From: Polyangiaceae bacterium | GTDB taxonomy: Bacteria; Myxococcota_A; Polyangia; Polyangiales; Polyangiaceae | Assembly: GCA_025937835.1 (NCBI GenBank) | Contig: JAICQO010000001.1 | Span: 1 to 64,000 of the forward strand | DNA: 64,000 bases | Reading direction: 5' to 3' | Shown here: positions 34,166 to 42,053 of the stretch, piece by piece | Layout: each line of letters opens with the position of its first letter | Numbering within the stretch: the stretch's first letter is position 1 | The notes under the pieces: model-generated | Databases searched by the model: none | What the model saw: the letters and a program-made list of their open reading frames with translations, nothing else | What the model was told of the DNA's origin: nothing | Position numbers and translations under genes: made by a program

Positions 34166-36943
34166 ATGGCGAATGAGGTCGTGACCTCTTCGACTCTGCC
34201 TCCGTCGACTCGGACGCCGGTGCGCTCCCAGGCGCCGCAGGCACCGCGGGCATCGCAGGCCCCGCAGGCATCGCGGCCCCAAGGCCGGCAACGCATCGCG
34301 CTCAGCCGCTTTCCGCGGCTGCCGGTCCGCCACCACGCCCTCAGCGTGCTCCGCGCGCTGATGCCGCTGCCCGTGTTGCTCGGCCTCTCGTACCTCGCCC
34401 AGCGCGGCGACACGCTCCCCGAAGGGGTCGCGGTGTCGATGGATCGCGCGCGCTCCCTGGCGGAGGCGCTGCGCTTGGGCGGCCTCGTGGCGAGCCCGTC
34501 GGAGGTGCACTTCGTACCGGTCGAGCCTTCGCGCCTCGACCTCCTCTCGTCCGGAGTGCGCGAGCGCGCGGTCTTGCTCGCAGGCAGGCCGCGCGAGCCC
34601 GCGGACGTGTATCTCGTGGAAGCACGCCGCTCGCGCGAAGGCCGGCTGATCGAGCTCGGCGGCGTCTACAACCTCACCGACACCTCCGCCGCGGACGAGC
34701 AACGCCTGACCGTGCGCGGGCTCTTCGCGGCTTGGACGATCGCTCAGGAGGGCATCGTGTCGAGCGTGCAGTACGCCGACCTGCGCGGCGAGCCGCCACC
34801 GAGCGGCCGCGACTGGACCAGGCTGCGGCGCCTGCAGAATGCGATCACCAACCTGCAAGAGACCGGGCAAGTCAGCGGAGTGCTGCGCAAGAGCTTCCGG
34901 CTCGAACCGCAAGCCTTCAAGGTGAACGTCGAGCTCAGCGAGCAACGGCTGTCGATCGAAGCGGATGCGCGCCGGATCGTGATCCCCAACGGGGGTCCGC
35001 CGAGCGAGGGCGCGGAGTGGGTGCGCGATCAGACGCCGCCCAAGCCGCGCCCTGGAAATTTGGCGACCTGGGCCGTGGACCGCGTGCGGGCGCTACCCTG
35101 GTTCGGAGACGACAACCTGGCGTTCGTCAAGGCCGTCGCGTTCGAGGGCGTCGATCAGCTCGAGCAAATCGTGAACAACGTCACGGGCGACGACGGCGCC
35201 GCCGCGGTCGCGGAGGATCTCGGCGCGCTCTACTCCGTGCCGCCAGCGGTGCTGACCGATCCCGAGACCGGCTGGCCACCACCCGCGATGGAGCCGATGC
35301 TCGATCCGCCGCTGCGCGGCGAGGGCAAGTGGGTGAGCCTCGAGAACGATCCGTTCGTGATCAAGAACATCGGCGCTCCCTCGCCGTTCGTGTTCTCGTT
35401 CATCCGCACCGATCGCAAGCGGATCTACTCGCAGGTCTACGTCACGCTCTGGGATCCACGGCAGGTGGAGCTCGACATGGTGAGCGGCACGGTCGAGCCG
35501 AAGAGCGCGACCGGCGAGACCGGACCCGGCGTCGTGCCGCGCAACCCGCGCGTGCTCAGCCGGTTCGTGGGCGCCTTCAACGGTGGCTTCCAGGCCGTGC
35601 ACGGCGAGTTCGGGATGATGGCAAACCGCGTGGTGTACCTGCCGCCGAAGCCGTACGGCGCGACCGTGGCCAAGCTCGAGGACGGCTCGACCGCGTTCGG
35701 CACCTGGCCCGAAAACACGGCGATCCCGGACAACGTGGTGTCCTTTCGCCAGAACATGACGGCGCTGGTCGCCAACGACCGGATCAACCCCTACAAGCGC
35801 CATTGGTGGGGCGGCGTGCCGCCGGGTTGGACGGAAGAGAGCCGCACCGTGCGCAGCGCCATCTGCGCGACGCGCGAGGGCTTCGTCGGTTATTTCTACG
35901 GCGCGAGCGTCGATCCGGACGTACTCGGCGCGGCGATGGTGCGCGCGCATTGCCGCTACGGCGTGCACCTCGACATGAACCCCGGTCACACGGGCTTCGA
36001 GTTTTACCGCGTCGCCAAGAAGGGCTCGTTGCCGAAGCTGAAGCGTCCCCTCGACGACGTTTGGGAGTCGCGCGGCGGCGTGCCGGACGCGCCGGACTGG
36101 GAGTTCATGGCGCGGCGCATGATCCGCTTCATGGCGCTCATGAACTTCCCTCGCTACGTGAACCCGGAAGCGCGCGACTTCTTCTACTTGACGCTGCGTC
36201 ACTTGCTGCCCGGCGAGCCGGCGCCCACGGTCTTTCCCGAGCGCGAAGAGGGCGAGGGCGCCTGGCGCATGCACGGCTTGCCTCAGTACGGCTGGCCCAA
36301 CGCCGTCGCGACCACCAACGTCCGGCCCGACGTCACCCGCCCCTCGACGCGCGTCGGTTTGCTCAAGATCGACCCGAAGCAAGTGCGCCTCGAGCGCCCT
36401 GAAGACGCGGAGCCGAAGCGCATCGTCGAGTTCCGCTTCGCCCTGGCCAAGGGAGCGAGCGCGCTGTGGTTGTCGCCCACGCGCGGCTTCGCGATCGATC
36501 CGGCAGCGCCCGAGCCCTCGGCCCAGCGCATCACCGCGGGCATCCCGGTCGGCGCAGCCGAAGCCGCGCGCGCCCAGGCGGCAATCGGCATCGACGAGGC
36601 GGGGATGTTGATCTACGCGCGCCTCACCGAGGGGCCCGATCCACGTCGCGACAGCGCGCTGCTGCTCGACTTACTGCGGCGCTTGCGCTGCGAGCGCGTG
36701 CTCTTGTTGCCTCGTCCGCTCGGCGCAACGCTCGGTGCGTCGAGCGCAGAAAAAGCTGACGCGAGCGTAACGACCGCTCCGGAAACGCGCGAGGATGCGC
36801 AGGCGAACGCATCGCCTTCGACTCTGCGCGTCACGCTCGTTCGCAACGAGGGACCCGGCTTGCGGAGCCTGTTTCCAGACACGCCCATCGTGGGACCGAA
36901 GACCTGGGCTCCCATGCAACAGCGACGCGGCGCGAGTCACTGA
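34166..36943 (+). CDS. Membrane-anchored protein, possible phosphodiester glycosidase (NAGPA-like)
   Basis: The 925-residue protein has a Pro/Gln-rich start, one hydrophobic segment (ALSVLRALMPLPVLLGLSYLA) and a large extracytoplasmic part. A central region reads FVGAFNGGFQAVHGEFGMMANRVVYLPP, then RQNMTALVANDRINPYKRHWWGG, then ATREGFVGYFYG, and CRYGVHLDMNPGHTGFEFY. The NGGF and LDMNPGHTG stretches resemble the phosphodiester glycosidase (NAGPA/DUF2233) fold, which cleaves sugar phosphodiesters. This is a motif impression, not a firm match. The N-terminal third and the C-terminus (a Ser/Glu-rich tail ending in RNEGPGLRSLFPDTPI) are unassigned. It stands alone, 173 bp before the PEGA gene. Confidence 0.6.
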   Translation: MANEVVTSSTLPPSTRTPVRSQAPQAPRASQAPQASRPQGRQRIALSRFPRLPVRHHALSVLRALMPLPVLLGLSYLAQRGDTLPEGVAVSMDRARSLAEALRLGGLVASPSEVHFVPVEPSRLDLLSSGVRERAVLLAGRPREPADVYLVEARRSREGRLIELGGVYNLTDTSAADEQRLTVRGLFAAWTIAQEGIVSSVQYADLRGEPPPSGRDWTRLRRLQNAITNLQETGQVSGVLRKSFRLEPQAFKVNVELSEQRLSIEADARRIVIPNGGPPSEGAEWVRDQTPPKPRPGNLATWAVDRVRALPWFGDDNLAFVKAVAFEGVDQLEQIVNNVTGDDGAAAVAEDLGALYSVPPAVLTDPETGWPPPAMEPMLDPPLRGEGKWVSLENDPFVIKNIGAPSPFVFSFIRTDRKRIYSQVYVTLWDPRQVELDMVSGTVEPKSATGETGPGVVPRNPRVLSRFVGAFNGGFQAVHGEFGMMANRVVYLPPKPYGATVAKLEDGSTAFGTWPENTAIPDNVVSFRQNMTALVANDRINPYKRHWWGGVPPGWTEESRTVRSAICATREGFVGYFYGASVDPDVLGAAMVRAHCRYGVHLDMNPGHTGFEFYRVAKKGSLPKLKRPLDDVWESRGGVPDAPDWEFMARRMIRFMALMNFPRYVNPEARDFFYLTLRHLLPGEPAPTVFPEREEGEGAWRMHGLPQYGWPNAVATTNVRPDVTRPSTRVGLLKIDPKQVRLERPEDAEPKRIVEFRFALAKGASALWLSPTRGFAIDPAAPEPSAQRITAGIPVGAAEAARAQAAIGIDEAGMLIYARLTEGPDPRRDSALLLDLLRRLRCERVLLLPRPLGATLGASSAEKADASVTTAPETREDAQANASPSTLRVTLVRNEGPGLRSLFPDTPIVGPKTWAPMQQRRGASH

Positions 36944-37116
36944 TCCGCCTGGCGTCTCCCGCGCATTAGCTTTTGCGCGCCACGAATTTTCCGATCAAGG
37001 GCCCTCGCCAAGGCACGACGACCGAGCTATGGTAGCCACGTCGAAATCCGCTGAAGTCATGCGGAAGTCGCGGCACGCCTCGGCAAGGCGCGAAAACGAA
37101 CAGAGAGCATCCTTCG

Positions 37117-38901
37117 ATGAGCGATAAGGGTTCGGACCTGGACATTTTCGACGGTCTTGCCGCGAAGAAATCGCGAACCGGACAACTCACGAGCGTGCCG
37201 CCGCCGCCCGGCTCGCGAGTGCCGCCGCCGCCCGGCGCGAGGCAGAAAACGCTGCTCGGGCTGCCCGTGCCGCCGGCTCCCCCTCAGCGCGTCCCGAGCG
37301 CGCCGCCGCCCGGCCGTCCCACACCCGCGCCGCCGATGCGCAGCGCAGGGCCGCCGCCGCCGCCCATGAAGCAAACCCCGGCGGGCGCGTTCCCCGCACC
37401 GCCGATGCCGCCGATGCCGTCGATCCCGCCGCCTCCCGCCCCCATGCGCCGAGAGGAAGAGACGCCGCTCGTACCGGTAGACAACGCACTGCTGGCGAAA
37501 AATTCTCCTGACATCGATTGGGACGACGAGGACGAGGCGACCCAGGTCTTCGACCGCGGTTCCGAGGCTGATCCGCGCTCGATGCTGCGCAGCGCGCCGC
37601 CGGCCCCGGCTGCGGGCGCACCGCCGCCCGCGCGCATGCCTTCGCCCGCACCCCCGCCCATGTCGCGCACGGCCTCCACGCGCGCGCCGACGATCGGGCG
37701 CGGTGTTCCCGCGCCCTCGCTGCCGCCACCGCGCGCTCTGCCGAGCGGACGCCCGAGCGCGATCGCGTCGAGCGTACCGAACGCGATCTCGGACATGCCC
37801 TTCGCGCGCTCGCGCAACACGATGCTGATCGCGGCAGCGATCGCCTTCGCCGTGGTCGTGGCCGGCGTCGTGTTCTTGATGCTTCCGAAGGACGGCTCGC
37901 TGGTGGTCACGGTCGCCGGCCCCGGCAACACCGCGGTCACCGATCTCGAGGTGATCGTCGACGGCAAGAAGCGCTGCAGCTCGTCGCCGTGTCGCGTCGA
38001 GGCGCTCTCGAGCGGCACTCACCTGGTCAAGGTCCGCGGCGCCGGCTTCGAGCCAACCGCCGACCAGGGCGTCAAGGTCGAGGCCGGTGACGAGGCGGTC
38101 TACAACGTGTCGCTCTCTCGCGGCGGCGCGACTGGTCTCAGCGTGAAGGCCGAGGGCCGCGGGCTCAAGCTCTGGCTCGACGGCAAAGAGGTGGGGCCGC
38201 TGCCGCAAGAGATCAGCGAGATCACCCCCGGCGAGCATCGGATCAAGATCGACGGCAGCGACCGCTACGAGCCGCTCGAGCGCAGCGTCACCATCGAGCC
38301 GAACCAGCTGGTCACGATCGAGCCCAAGCTCCGGGTGAAGAAGGGCCTCGCGACCATCAAACCGGGCGCCAACGCCGACGGCGCCACGGTCTTGCTCGTG
38401 AGTGGCTCGGAGCGGCGCCCGGTGCCGCAGCTGCCCCTCGCGGTCGATATCCAGGTCGACAAACCGTATCGCATCGTGGCCAGCAAGCCCGGCTACAAGA
38501 CCTACGAGCAACGCATCGAGTTCGAGGACGGCCAGGCCGAGCGCACGTTCATCATCGACCTCGAGAGCGGAGGCTCGGCCTCGGCCGCGGAAGAGAACCC
38601 GCTGCCGCCCGTCGCCGCCCACCGTTCGACCTCGACCAGCAGCCACAGCGCGCCCACTCCGCCGCGCTCCTCTGGTGGCGGAGGCGAAGCCAAGTCCGGC
38701 AAGGCCAAGCTCAACTTCAACTCGATCCCGTCCTCGAACGTGATCCTCGACGGCAAGCCCCTCGGCCCGACGCCGAAGTCGGCCTCGGTGGACCCTGGCA
38801 TGCACACCGTGATCTTCGTCCACCCCGAGAAGGGCCGCAAAGCCAAGGGCGTCAACGCCAGCGCGGGCAAGACGATCAGCGTCGTCGCCAAATTCGACTA
38901 A
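37117..38901 (+). CDS. PEGA-domain protein with Pro-rich cytoplasmic region
   Basis: The 594-residue protein has ~230 residues of Pro/Ala/Arg-rich sequence, within it the acidic site DWDDEDEATQVFDR, then a transmembrane helix (NTMLIAAAIAFAVVVAGVVFLML, ~233-255). The periplasmic part has PEGA repeats: GSLVVTVAGPGNTAVTDLEVIVDGKKRCSSSPCRVEALSSGTHLVKVRGAGF, a second copy around GLKLWLDGKEVGPLPQEI, another around VDIQVDKPYRIVASKPGYKTYEQRI, and a last one at SSNVILDGKPLGPTPKSASVDPGMHTV. PEGA domains bind envelope or S-layer components. The DEATQVF site resembles FHA-recognised phospho-Thr motifs of myxobacterial kinase systems, which is inference. Its start is good (ATG, purine-rich leader). Confidence 0.8.
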   Translation: MSDKGSDLDIFDGLAAKKSRTGQLTSVPPPPGSRVPPPPGARQKTLLGLPVPPAPPQRVPSAPPPGRPTPAPPMRSAGPPPPPMKQTPAGAFPAPPMPPMPSIPPPPAPMRREEETPLVPVDNALLAKNSPDIDWDDEDEATQVFDRGSEADPRSMLRSAPPAPAAGAPPPARMPSPAPPPMSRTASTRAPTIGRGVPAPSLPPPRALPSGRPSAIASSVPNAISDMPFARSRNTMLIAAAIAFAVVVAGVVFLMLPKDGSLVVTVAGPGNTAVTDLEVIVDGKKRCSSSPCRVEALSSGTHLVKVRGAGFEPTADQGVKVEAGDEAVYNVSLSRGGATGLSVKAEGRGLKLWLDGKEVGPLPQEISEITPGEHRIKIDGSDRYEPLERSVTIEPNQLVTIEPKLRVKKGLATIKPGANADGATVLLVSGSERRPVPQLPLAVDIQVDKPYRIVASKPGYKTYEQRIEFEDGQAERTFIIDLESGGSASAAEENPLPPVAAHRSTSTSSHSAPTPPRSSGGGGEAKSGKAKLNFNSIPSSNVILDGKPLGPTPKSASVDPGMHTVIFVHPEKGRKAKGVNASAGKTISVVAKFD

Positions 38902-38960
38902 CCCCTTCCCCACTCTTCCAGGCCCTGCCACGACGCCTTACGGCGTGGACGATCCGGGCT

Positions 38961-39008
38961 ACAAGAAGGTCGAAAGGGAGGAAGATCGGGAAGATTTTTG
39001 GGGGGGGA
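38961..39008 (+). repeat. Dispersed purine-rich repeat, copy B
   Basis: ACAAGAAGGTCGAAAGGGAG then GAAGATCGGGAAGATTTTTGGGGGGGG. It lies 60 bp after the PEGA gene stop and forms, with copy C, an inverted pair around a ~70-bp centre. A short hairpin (ACGCC-TTAC-GGCGT region, 38931-38946) precedes it. Confidence 0.6.
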
Positions 39009-39079
39009 TGTTCTGCGGCGTTTACTTGTCGCCCCCCGAGCGGCTGCTGGCTGTCGTCGACGACGCAGCAGTCTCGCCA

Positions 39080-39125
39080 ACAAAAAAATTCCCTTTCCGA
39101 CCTTCTCCCCTTCCATTCTTCTTGT
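39080..39125 (-). repeat. Dispersed purine-rich repeat, copy C (inverted)
   Basis: Read on the minus strand: ACAAGAAGAATGGAAGGGGA then GAAGGTCGGAAAGGGAATTTTTTTG. It is the inverted partner of copy B, so a transcript from either direction could fold into a long imperfect hairpin. The genes on both sides converge here, so it could be a bidirectional terminator. Upstream on its strand GAGGGATGCG matches the flank of copy A (CGGGGATGCA). Confidence 0.6.
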
Positions 39126-39160
39126 CGCATCCCTCGTAAAGGGCCGAAAATCGTTTCTTC

Positions 39161-40081
39161 TCAGTCGTCCGAGACGAGCTCCCCCCAGTCGCGGAAGGTC
39201 GTCGCGCATTCGGGGCTCGGGGAGCGGGGGCCGGCGCAGCGGGCGGGGTCGAAGCCGGGGCCCAGGAGCTGGAGCTGTTCACGCGAGACGAAGCGCAGAT
39301 CGTTCGCCCAGAGCTTTCGCAAGCGGCGGAAACGATCCTCGATCTTCGAGCGCTGGCCTTCACCGGCGATCGACTGCAGGTAGCCGCCGGCGATGCTGCG
39401 GATCTCGGGATCTTCGGAGATCGTGAGCACGCGCTCGAGGAAGCGCTGCGCGGCTCCGAGCTGGCCGGCCTGGTCGAACAGGCGCGCCGCGGTGATGCAG
39501 TGGTGCGGGATGTTCTGGTTCGAGCTGATGAGCTCGCAGGAGCGTGAAAGCTTCTTGGCTCCGTCGAGCCGGTACTCCTCGCGATGCTCTTCGGGTACCC
39601 AGTTCGCGGCCAGGTAGGCCGAGAATTGACCGGCGATCAGCCACAGCTCGCTGTCGTTCGGAAACTGCTTCAAACCGCGTTCCTGGAGCGCGCGCGCGGC
39701 CTGGTAGTCTTCGAAGCGCGGCGGCTCGGGCTGGAGCGTGATCAGCGTGTCGGCCATCCGATACGGCTCGCGGAACTTCGGATCGAGCCGCGTGATCGCA
39801 TCCAGATATTCCGCGACGAACTCGAAGCGGCGCTTCTCCTGGAAGTGTTGACCGTAGGAGACCAAGACGTGGGCATAGAGCAGATCGGCGAGCGCGGCGC
39901 GGTAGCCGAGGCTCGAGCTCCGCGTGAGCTCCGCCGACGGCAGGAAGTACACGTCTTTCAGCCGGCGTACTGCCTGGTAGCGCGAGAACAGCGCGCCGCG
40001 CGTGAAATGGATGGCCACGACCGAGGCGGCCAGGATGCACAACACGAAGAGCGTGGAGCGAGCGCCGCTATTCGATTTCAT
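39161..40081 (-). CDS. Membrane-anchored TPR-like protein of the pilin locus
   Basis: ATG 40081 (MKSNSGARSTLFVLCILAASVVAIHFTRG) gives one N-terminal membrane helix and a 306-residue product; a longer frame from 40132 is overlap with the preceding gene. The rest is helical repeats of TPR kind (AALADLLYAHVLVSYGQHFQEKRRFEFVAEYLDAITRLDPKFREPYRMADTL, CELISSNQNIPHHCITAARLFDQAGQLGAAQRFLERVLTISED). It is probably periplasmic. It overlaps the pilin-like gene by 14 bp, so the two proteins likely act together. No specific family recognised. Confidence 0.75.
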   Translation of the reverse strand: MKSNSGARSTLFVLCILAASVVAIHFTRGALFSRYQAVRRLKDVYFLPSAELTRSSSLGYRAALADLLYAHVLVSYGQHFQEKRRFEFVAEYLDAITRLDPKFREPYRMADTLITLQPEPPRFEDYQAARALQERGLKQFPNDSELWLIAGQFSAYLAANWVPEEHREEYRLDGAKKLSRSCELISSNQNIPHHCITAARLFDQAGQLGAAQRFLERVLTISEDPEIRSIAGGYLQSIAGEGQRSKIEDRFRRLRKLWANDLRFVSREQLQLLGPGFDPARCAGPRSPSPECATTFRDWGELVSDD

Positions 40082-40553
40082 TCTGCACGTCCAGCGGTGA
40101 GAGCTTGACGGCCGAATGCGGCACGAACTCACCGTCGATCGACAGGGTACTCTGAACCGAATCGCCGTCGAGATCGCCGTGCGCGACGGCGCTGAACTTG
40201 GCCGAAGACTCGCCGCGCTCGCTCTCGAAGGCGAAGCTGTAGGAGTGCGCGCGCTCGAACGAGAACTCGAGCGCTCGCCACGTCGGGTGCGACCAGGTGC
40301 CGGGCGGATCGGTGACCCGCGTGCCGCGCGGCACCTGCGACGGCGTGAGCGGCGCCGGCTCCGGCAGCGCCTCGATCGCCTGCGCCTGCTCGAGCTTCAT
40401 CGCCGTACGCGCCGCGAGCTCACCCACGCCGCGCGTGGCTTCACTTACGTAAGATGCGTGCACGTTGCGCGCGAACGTGGGAACGCACACAGCGAGCACA
40501 CAGCCAGCGAGAGAAACGAGTGCGGCGGCTTCGATGGGGCTGAGTGAGCGCAT
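40068..40553 (-). CDS. Atypical pilin-like protein
   Basis: The 161-residue protein begins MRSLSPIEAAALVSLAGCVLAVCVPTFARNVHASYV: one hydrophobic helix with a Glu placed as in pilins (E8; E+5 if cut after MRS), but no Gly-Phe cleavage site. Its C-terminal half follows the neighbouring pilins (YSFAFESERGESSAKFSAVAHGDLDGDSVQSTLSIDGE; compare ARGDLDGDSSSSTFSIAG in the 41385 pilin). It looks like a pilin or minor pilin with altered processing. It is followed, with a 14-bp overlap, by a TPR membrane protein, and is divergent from the pilin at 40706. Confidence 0.65.
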   Translation of the reverse strand: MRSLSPIEAAALVSLAGCVLAVCVPTFARNVHASYVSEATRGVGELAARTAMKLEQAQAIEALPEPAPLTPSQVPRGTRVTDPPGTWSHPTWRALEFSFERAHSYSFAFESERGESSAKFSAVAHGDLDGDSVQSTLSIDGEFVPHSAVKLSPLDVQNEIE

Positions 40554-40615
40554 GTCGGGCGCGAGTGTAGCGGAGCTTACAAGCGCGCCTGACGCTCGTC
40601 GTCACCCGACCCAGG

Positions 40616-40640
40616 CCCGGTGACAATTCTCGTCACCGGG
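40616..40640. promoter_or_regulatory. Strong hairpin between divergent pilin genes
   Basis: CCCGGTGAC and GTCACCGGG form a perfect 9-bp inverted repeat with a 7-nt centre, in the 152-bp gap between the pilin-like gene (start 40553, minus) and the pilin (start 40706, plus). As a DNA palindrome it could bind a regulator of both; as RNA it would be a stem in either leader. No -24/-12 match is visible near it. Confidence 0.5.
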
Positions 40641-40705
40641 AGACCGGCTCCTGAGCCGCAAGTATGCGAAATCATTGACGACCAAACCGGGCATGCGCTT
40701 TGCTG

Positions 40706-41275
40706 ATGCGAACCCCACGAATGCGTTTGCGCGCGCGCCCCAGCTGCTCCTCGAGAGGCTTCACGCTGATCGAGCTGATGATCACCGTGGTGATCATGGG
40801 CGTGCTGGCCACGCTCGCGGTCTACGGCGTGAGCCGCTACATCGCCCAAGCGAAGACCGGGGAAGCGACCAAGATCGTCGGCGAGATCAAGACGGCGCAA
40901 GAGTCCTACCGGAACGACTTCGACGCGTACCTCGACGTCACGGGAGACCTCGCGACGTTCTACCCCACCAACCCGGATCCCGGGCAGGTGAAGGTTGCCT
41001 GGGGCGGCGGCGCGATCGGCTCGAAATTCGAAGCGATCGGCGTGAGCGTGTCCGGCCCCGTGCTCTTCCAATACGCGTGCAGCGCAGGAACGGCGGTCGA
41101 AGTTCCGGACGCCGTCGGCAGCGATATCACGATCGGCAACTGGCCGAGCGCTGCGATTGACCAGCCCTGGTACGCGGTGAAGGCCGTGGCCGATCTGCGC
41201 AAAGGCGGCAACCGCACGGTCTACGTCGCCGCGAGCTTTACGAGTCAGATCTTTTCCGCGCATGAGGGTGAGTAG
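40706..41275 (+). CDS. Type IV pilin
   Basis: The 189-residue prepilin has an 18-residue basic leader cut at G-FTLIELM (Glu +5), then a hydrophobic helix (ITVVIMGVLATLAVYGVSRYI), so it is processed by a PilD-type peptidase and assembled as a filament or pseudopilus subunit. The head domain has only one Cys (YACSAGTAVEVPDA). ATG 40706 is preferred to a TTG six bases earlier. It ends AHEGE, like the DNEGE end of the pilin at 45921. It precedes the 41385 pilin by 109 bp. Major or minor status is not decided. Confidence 0.88.
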   Translation: MRTPRMRLRARPSCSSRGFTLIELMITVVIMGVLATLAVYGVSRYIAQAKTGEATKIVGEIKTAQESYRNDFDAYLDVTGDLATFYPTNPDPGQVKVAWGGGAIGSKFEAIGVSVSGPVLFQYACSAGTAVEVPDAVGSDITIGNWPSAAIDQPWYAVKAVADLRKGGNRTVYVAASFTSQIFSAHEGE

Positions 41276-41370
41276 CCCGCATCGCACAACGGGCTCCTCA
41301 CCGACCGAAGGGGAGAGGCCGCGCGGATCCAAGAGCAAGTAACGAAAACCAACCCCAAGCAAGGCATCTC

Positions 41371-41376
41371 AAGGAG
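41371..41376 (+). promoter_or_regulatory. Strong ribosome binding site for the pilin at 41385
   Basis: AAGGAG lies 8 nt before ATG 41385. It is the best Shine-Dalgarno in the pilin locus and matches the need for high expression of a major pilin. Confidence 0.75.
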
Positions 41377-41384
41377 ATCGATCG

Positions 41385-41930
41385 ATGGTCCAGAAACTCA
41401 AAAACCTGAAACGCGGCTTCACCCTGGTGGAGCTGATGATCGTCGTCGCGATCGTCGGCATCTTGGCCGCGCTCGCCGTCTACGGCGTGAGCAAGTACGT
41501 GAAGAACGCGAAGACGGCCGAAGCCCGCGACGCCCTGGGCCGCATGGCGAAGGACGCAGTGTCCGCCTACAACAAGGAATCGATGGACGTCACCACGGTG
41601 CTGGCCGCGGGCGACAGCTCGAGCGTCATCCACTCTCTCTGCGCGGACGCCTCGGCCGTTCCGACGACGATCCCCGCAGCCGCCAAGTACCAGTCGGCTC
41701 CCAATGACTGGAGCGGCGGCTGGGACTGTCTCCATTTCTCGATGAACGAGCCGCAGTACTTCCAGTACGAGTACACGTCGGATGCGAACACGTCGTTCTC
41801 GTGCATCGCTCGTGGTGACCTCGACGGCGATTCGAGCTCCTCGACCTTCTCGATCGCGGGCGCGGCGGACTCGACCACGAAGACGGCGACCTACGCCCCG
41901 ACGATCGCCGAACTCCGCCCGGAAGAGTGA
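41385..41930 (+). CDS. pilA: Type IV pilin, probable major subunit
   Basis: The 181-residue prepilin has an 11-residue leader MVQKLKNLKRG cut before FTLVELM, and the helix IVVAIVGILAALAVYGVSKYV. The head contains CADASAVP, DCLHFSMNEPQYFQYEYTSDANTSFSCIARGDLDGDSSSSTFSIAGAADSTTKT, with three Cys and a Ser/Thr-rich end. This matches myxococcal PilA, which forms the pilus for S-motility; the short leader, strong ribosome site and terminator support a major subunit. The Ser/Thr-rich end is a plausible O-glycosylation target for the two glycosyltransferases downstream, which is inference. Symbol given for similarity; the other pilins here could share the role. Confidence 0.85.
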   Translation: MVQKLKNLKRGFTLVELMIVVAIVGILAALAVYGVSKYVKNAKTAEARDALGRMAKDAVSAYNKESMDVTTVLAAGDSSSVIHSLCADASAVPTTIPAAAKYQSAPNDWSGGWDCLHFSMNEPQYFQYEYTSDANTSFSCIARGDLDGDSSSSTFSIAGAADSTTKTATYAPTIAELRPEE

Positions 41931-41934
41931 TCCA

Positions 41935-41988
41935 CACGAACGCCTAGCAGCGCGCCCGGTACGTGACCCCACGTGCCGGGCGTTCGTG
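41935..41988 (+). terminator. Nested hairpin terminator after the pilin gene
   Basis: Inner stem: CGCCCGGTACGTG (41953-) pairs with CACGTGCCGGGCG (-41982), 12 of 13, with a 4-nt loop, followed by TTCGTGTTT. Outer arms CACGAACG (41935-41942) and CGTTCGTG (41981-41988) also match perfectly, sharing two bases with the inner stem. It sits 5-60 bp after the pilin stop. Confidence 0.8.
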
Positions 41989-42053
41989 TTTCTGGGCCCG
42001 GTGGATCGCGAGCTTGCCCGAACAGTACCCGCGCGCGCTACTCTGGCCGCCAC

